Source of the DNA: Albugo candida
Lineage: Eukaryota > Oomycota > Peronosporomycetes > Albuginales > Albuginaceae
DNA length: 43,182 bases
Direction of reading: 5' to 3'
Assembly: GCA_905220665.1 (NCBI GenBank)
Contig: CAJNAR010000060.1
Span: 1-43,182, forward strand
Part shown: piece by piece, positions 42,202 through 43,182 of the stretch
Position numbering within the stretch: position 1 is the stretch's first letter
Layout: every line of letters starts with the position of its first letter
Made by a program: the position numbers and the translations under genes
The notes under the pieces: model-generated
The model's input: the letters and a program-made list of their open reading frames with translations, nothing else
Databases searched by the model: none
Told to the model about the DNA's origin: nothing

Positions 42202-43182
42202 CTAAAGTAGACCAGTGATCAACCTCATTTCACCATCTTCTTTTGAGAGGTGAAGTGTTGCTTTCTCTTCAGGGAAAAAACTGAGATTGACTGAGAGCTC
42301 GCCGATATCGCCACAGAGAAGTCCTTGCCATTTACCACCAAACCATTGCGACCAACACTTTATGCCCACGTCGGAGCGTAACAACAAGATAAGCACATTG
42401 ATGGGGAGTAAACGACAATGGTGACCCGGAATCCAGATCACTGGTCTATCGGTGAGATAGTGGATCCAGTGATCGTTTGTGTAAAATGTCGGGGCAGTAG
42501 ACATAAATAACAATTCCAATAATGCGAGAGCTTTGGTCGCCCCAGTCAAACCGTGAACAGTGTCCGGCACTGACTTCCACCAAGGCATCACTTTCTCGAA
42601 CAATACAGCTCTCTTGGAGGGAACTTTTCCACCCACGTGGCGATTCCATCGCGTCGTAAATGTGACATCTTCGCCGAGATTGTGCGCTACAAAAACGCGA
42701 TTGATGAGAAGTAGATGTGCTACTTCGTCCAACGCAGGATCATTCGACTCCATGCATGAAATAAGCACCCCATGCATGGTGATGGGATGATCTAATGCTG
42801 CCCGGATGATTTGGTCCGGGTTAGTACAAAATTGTACCAGCCGACGCACATGTGGGATGCACGCATCGGCTTGAACCAGCTTGTCCGGTCGAAGCTGGTG
42901 GAGTGCAATTTTGGAATCCATTTCCATGAGCTCTCCGATTTCACCAATTCGAGTTGGTCGCTCTGCTTTTTCCACCGTTGTATGACGCTTCTTATAAAAG
43001 TGTGCCGCCTCTTTCGAAGTGGCTACCTCTTTTGGCATCCGTGCTTTCACGGGAATAATTTGAATGCGATTGCCATGCGCCGGATTGGCAACCGCTTGAA
43101 CTTCTTCGACATCCACCTCCATGGTTGCGAGCACAGCAAAGTAATTGCTTGTCGCCAACGTTGGGAGCGCACGAGGTGGTGT
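42202..43182 (-). CDS. LINE ORF1, 5' partial
   Basis: Open without a stop from the right edge of the window to the TAG at 42202; the true start lies beyond 43182. The product would be the RNA-binding/assembly partner of ORF2. It shows no Cys-based zinc knuckle in the visible part. Recognisable features are a charged N-terminal half (KARMPKEVATSKEA, RPTRIGEIGELM), a helical middle (LDEVAHLLLINRVFVAH) and a Trp-rich C-terminal part (WWKSVPDTVHGLTG, WSQWFGG). I identify it by position immediately before the endonuclease, not by a domain. It ends 1 base before the next frame, typical of bicistronic LINE spacing. Unlike ORF2 it has no visible break. Confidence 0.72.
   Translation of the reverse strand, partial: TPPRALPTLATSNYFAVLATMEVDVEEVQAVANPAHGNRIQIIPVKARMPKEVATSKEAAHFYKKRHTTVEKAERPTRIGEIGELMEMDSKIALHQLRPDKLVQADACIPHVRRLVQFCTNPDQIIRAALDHPITMHGVLISCMESNDPALDEVAHLLLINRVFVAHNLGEDVTFTTRWNRHVGGKVPSKRAVLFEKVMPWWKSVPDTVHGLTGATKALALLELLFMSTAPTFYTNDHWIHYLTDRPVIWIPGHHCRLLPINVLILLLRSDVGIKCWSQWFGGKWQGLLCGDIGELSVNLSFFPEEKATLHLSKEDGEMRLITGLL

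Larger units (their letters stand above)
38022..43182 (-). mobile_element. LINE (non-LTR retrotransposon), 5' end outside window
   Basis: Minus-strand element over 5.1 kb with, in transcription order, ORF1 (43182 to 42202), an apurinic-type endonuclease (42200 to about 41380), a linker, reverse transcriptase (about 40830 to 39430) and a C-terminal zf-RVT domain (about 39430 to 38022). Endonuclease through zf-RVT should be a single ORF2; at least four frameshifts now break it: two compensating ones near 41220 and 41360, one near 40825 in a T run, one near 40432, and one between 39300 and 39430. Endonuclease and zf-RVT together point to an L1/Tx1-like lineage. No target duplication can be sought because the 5' end is missing. 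Confidence 0.9.

Overview
This is eukaryotic DNA with one large, apparently intact gene surrounded by transposon debris. The gene (27919-34215, +) encodes a very long coiled-coil protein whose C-terminus and several internal blocks match CEP290, the Y-link protein of the ciliary transition zone. The organism should therefore build a flagellum or cilium. Four tandem TTTAGGG-type units inside the window, the lack of introns across 6.3 kb, and the mix of FAR1-like MULEs, a fungal-type DDE endonuclease, pogo, Copia and zf-RVT LINE elements fit a zoospore-forming oomycete, possibly Albugo-like. That assignment is inference; no taxonomic marker gene is present.

Layout. 1-4456: six tandem copies of a ~743 bp satellite, with a seventh decayed and rearranged copy to about 5110. 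5111-18202: a graveyard of DNA transposons. It holds the N-terminal half of a FAR1-like MULE (6013-7245), a second MULE on the minus strand (8213-9344), three pieces of a DDE endonuclease family (7700-7985, 10690-12415, 14393-16536), a pogo-like transposase (12600-14064), and three TIR elements without recognisable transposase, one of which (17280-18194) has an exact 8 bp target duplication. 19609-25909: a full-length but coding-dead Copia retrotransposon whose 5' LTR is split by a deleted MULE with a perfect 9 bp target duplication; that MULE carries a further TIR element inside it.

25910-27918 has no recognisable gene and leads into the CEP290 homologue. 34216-35477 is again empty. 35478-36259 is a small MULE derivative with a tRNA-derived SINE inside it. 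36430-36775 is a Copia RNase H tail, 36776-37456 a LINE ORF1-like fragment, and 38022-43182 a minus-strand LINE with ORF1, endonuclease, reverse transcriptase and a C-terminal zinc-finger domain, broken by frameshifts and cut by the right edge of the window.

Only the CEP290 homologue looks like a working host gene. No rRNA or tRNA gene, CRISPR array, operon or bacterial feature was found. Many long open frames here begin with TTG or GTG rather than ATG, and I did not count those as genes. Coordinates of degenerate elements are approximate where no target duplication or terminal repeat fixes them.
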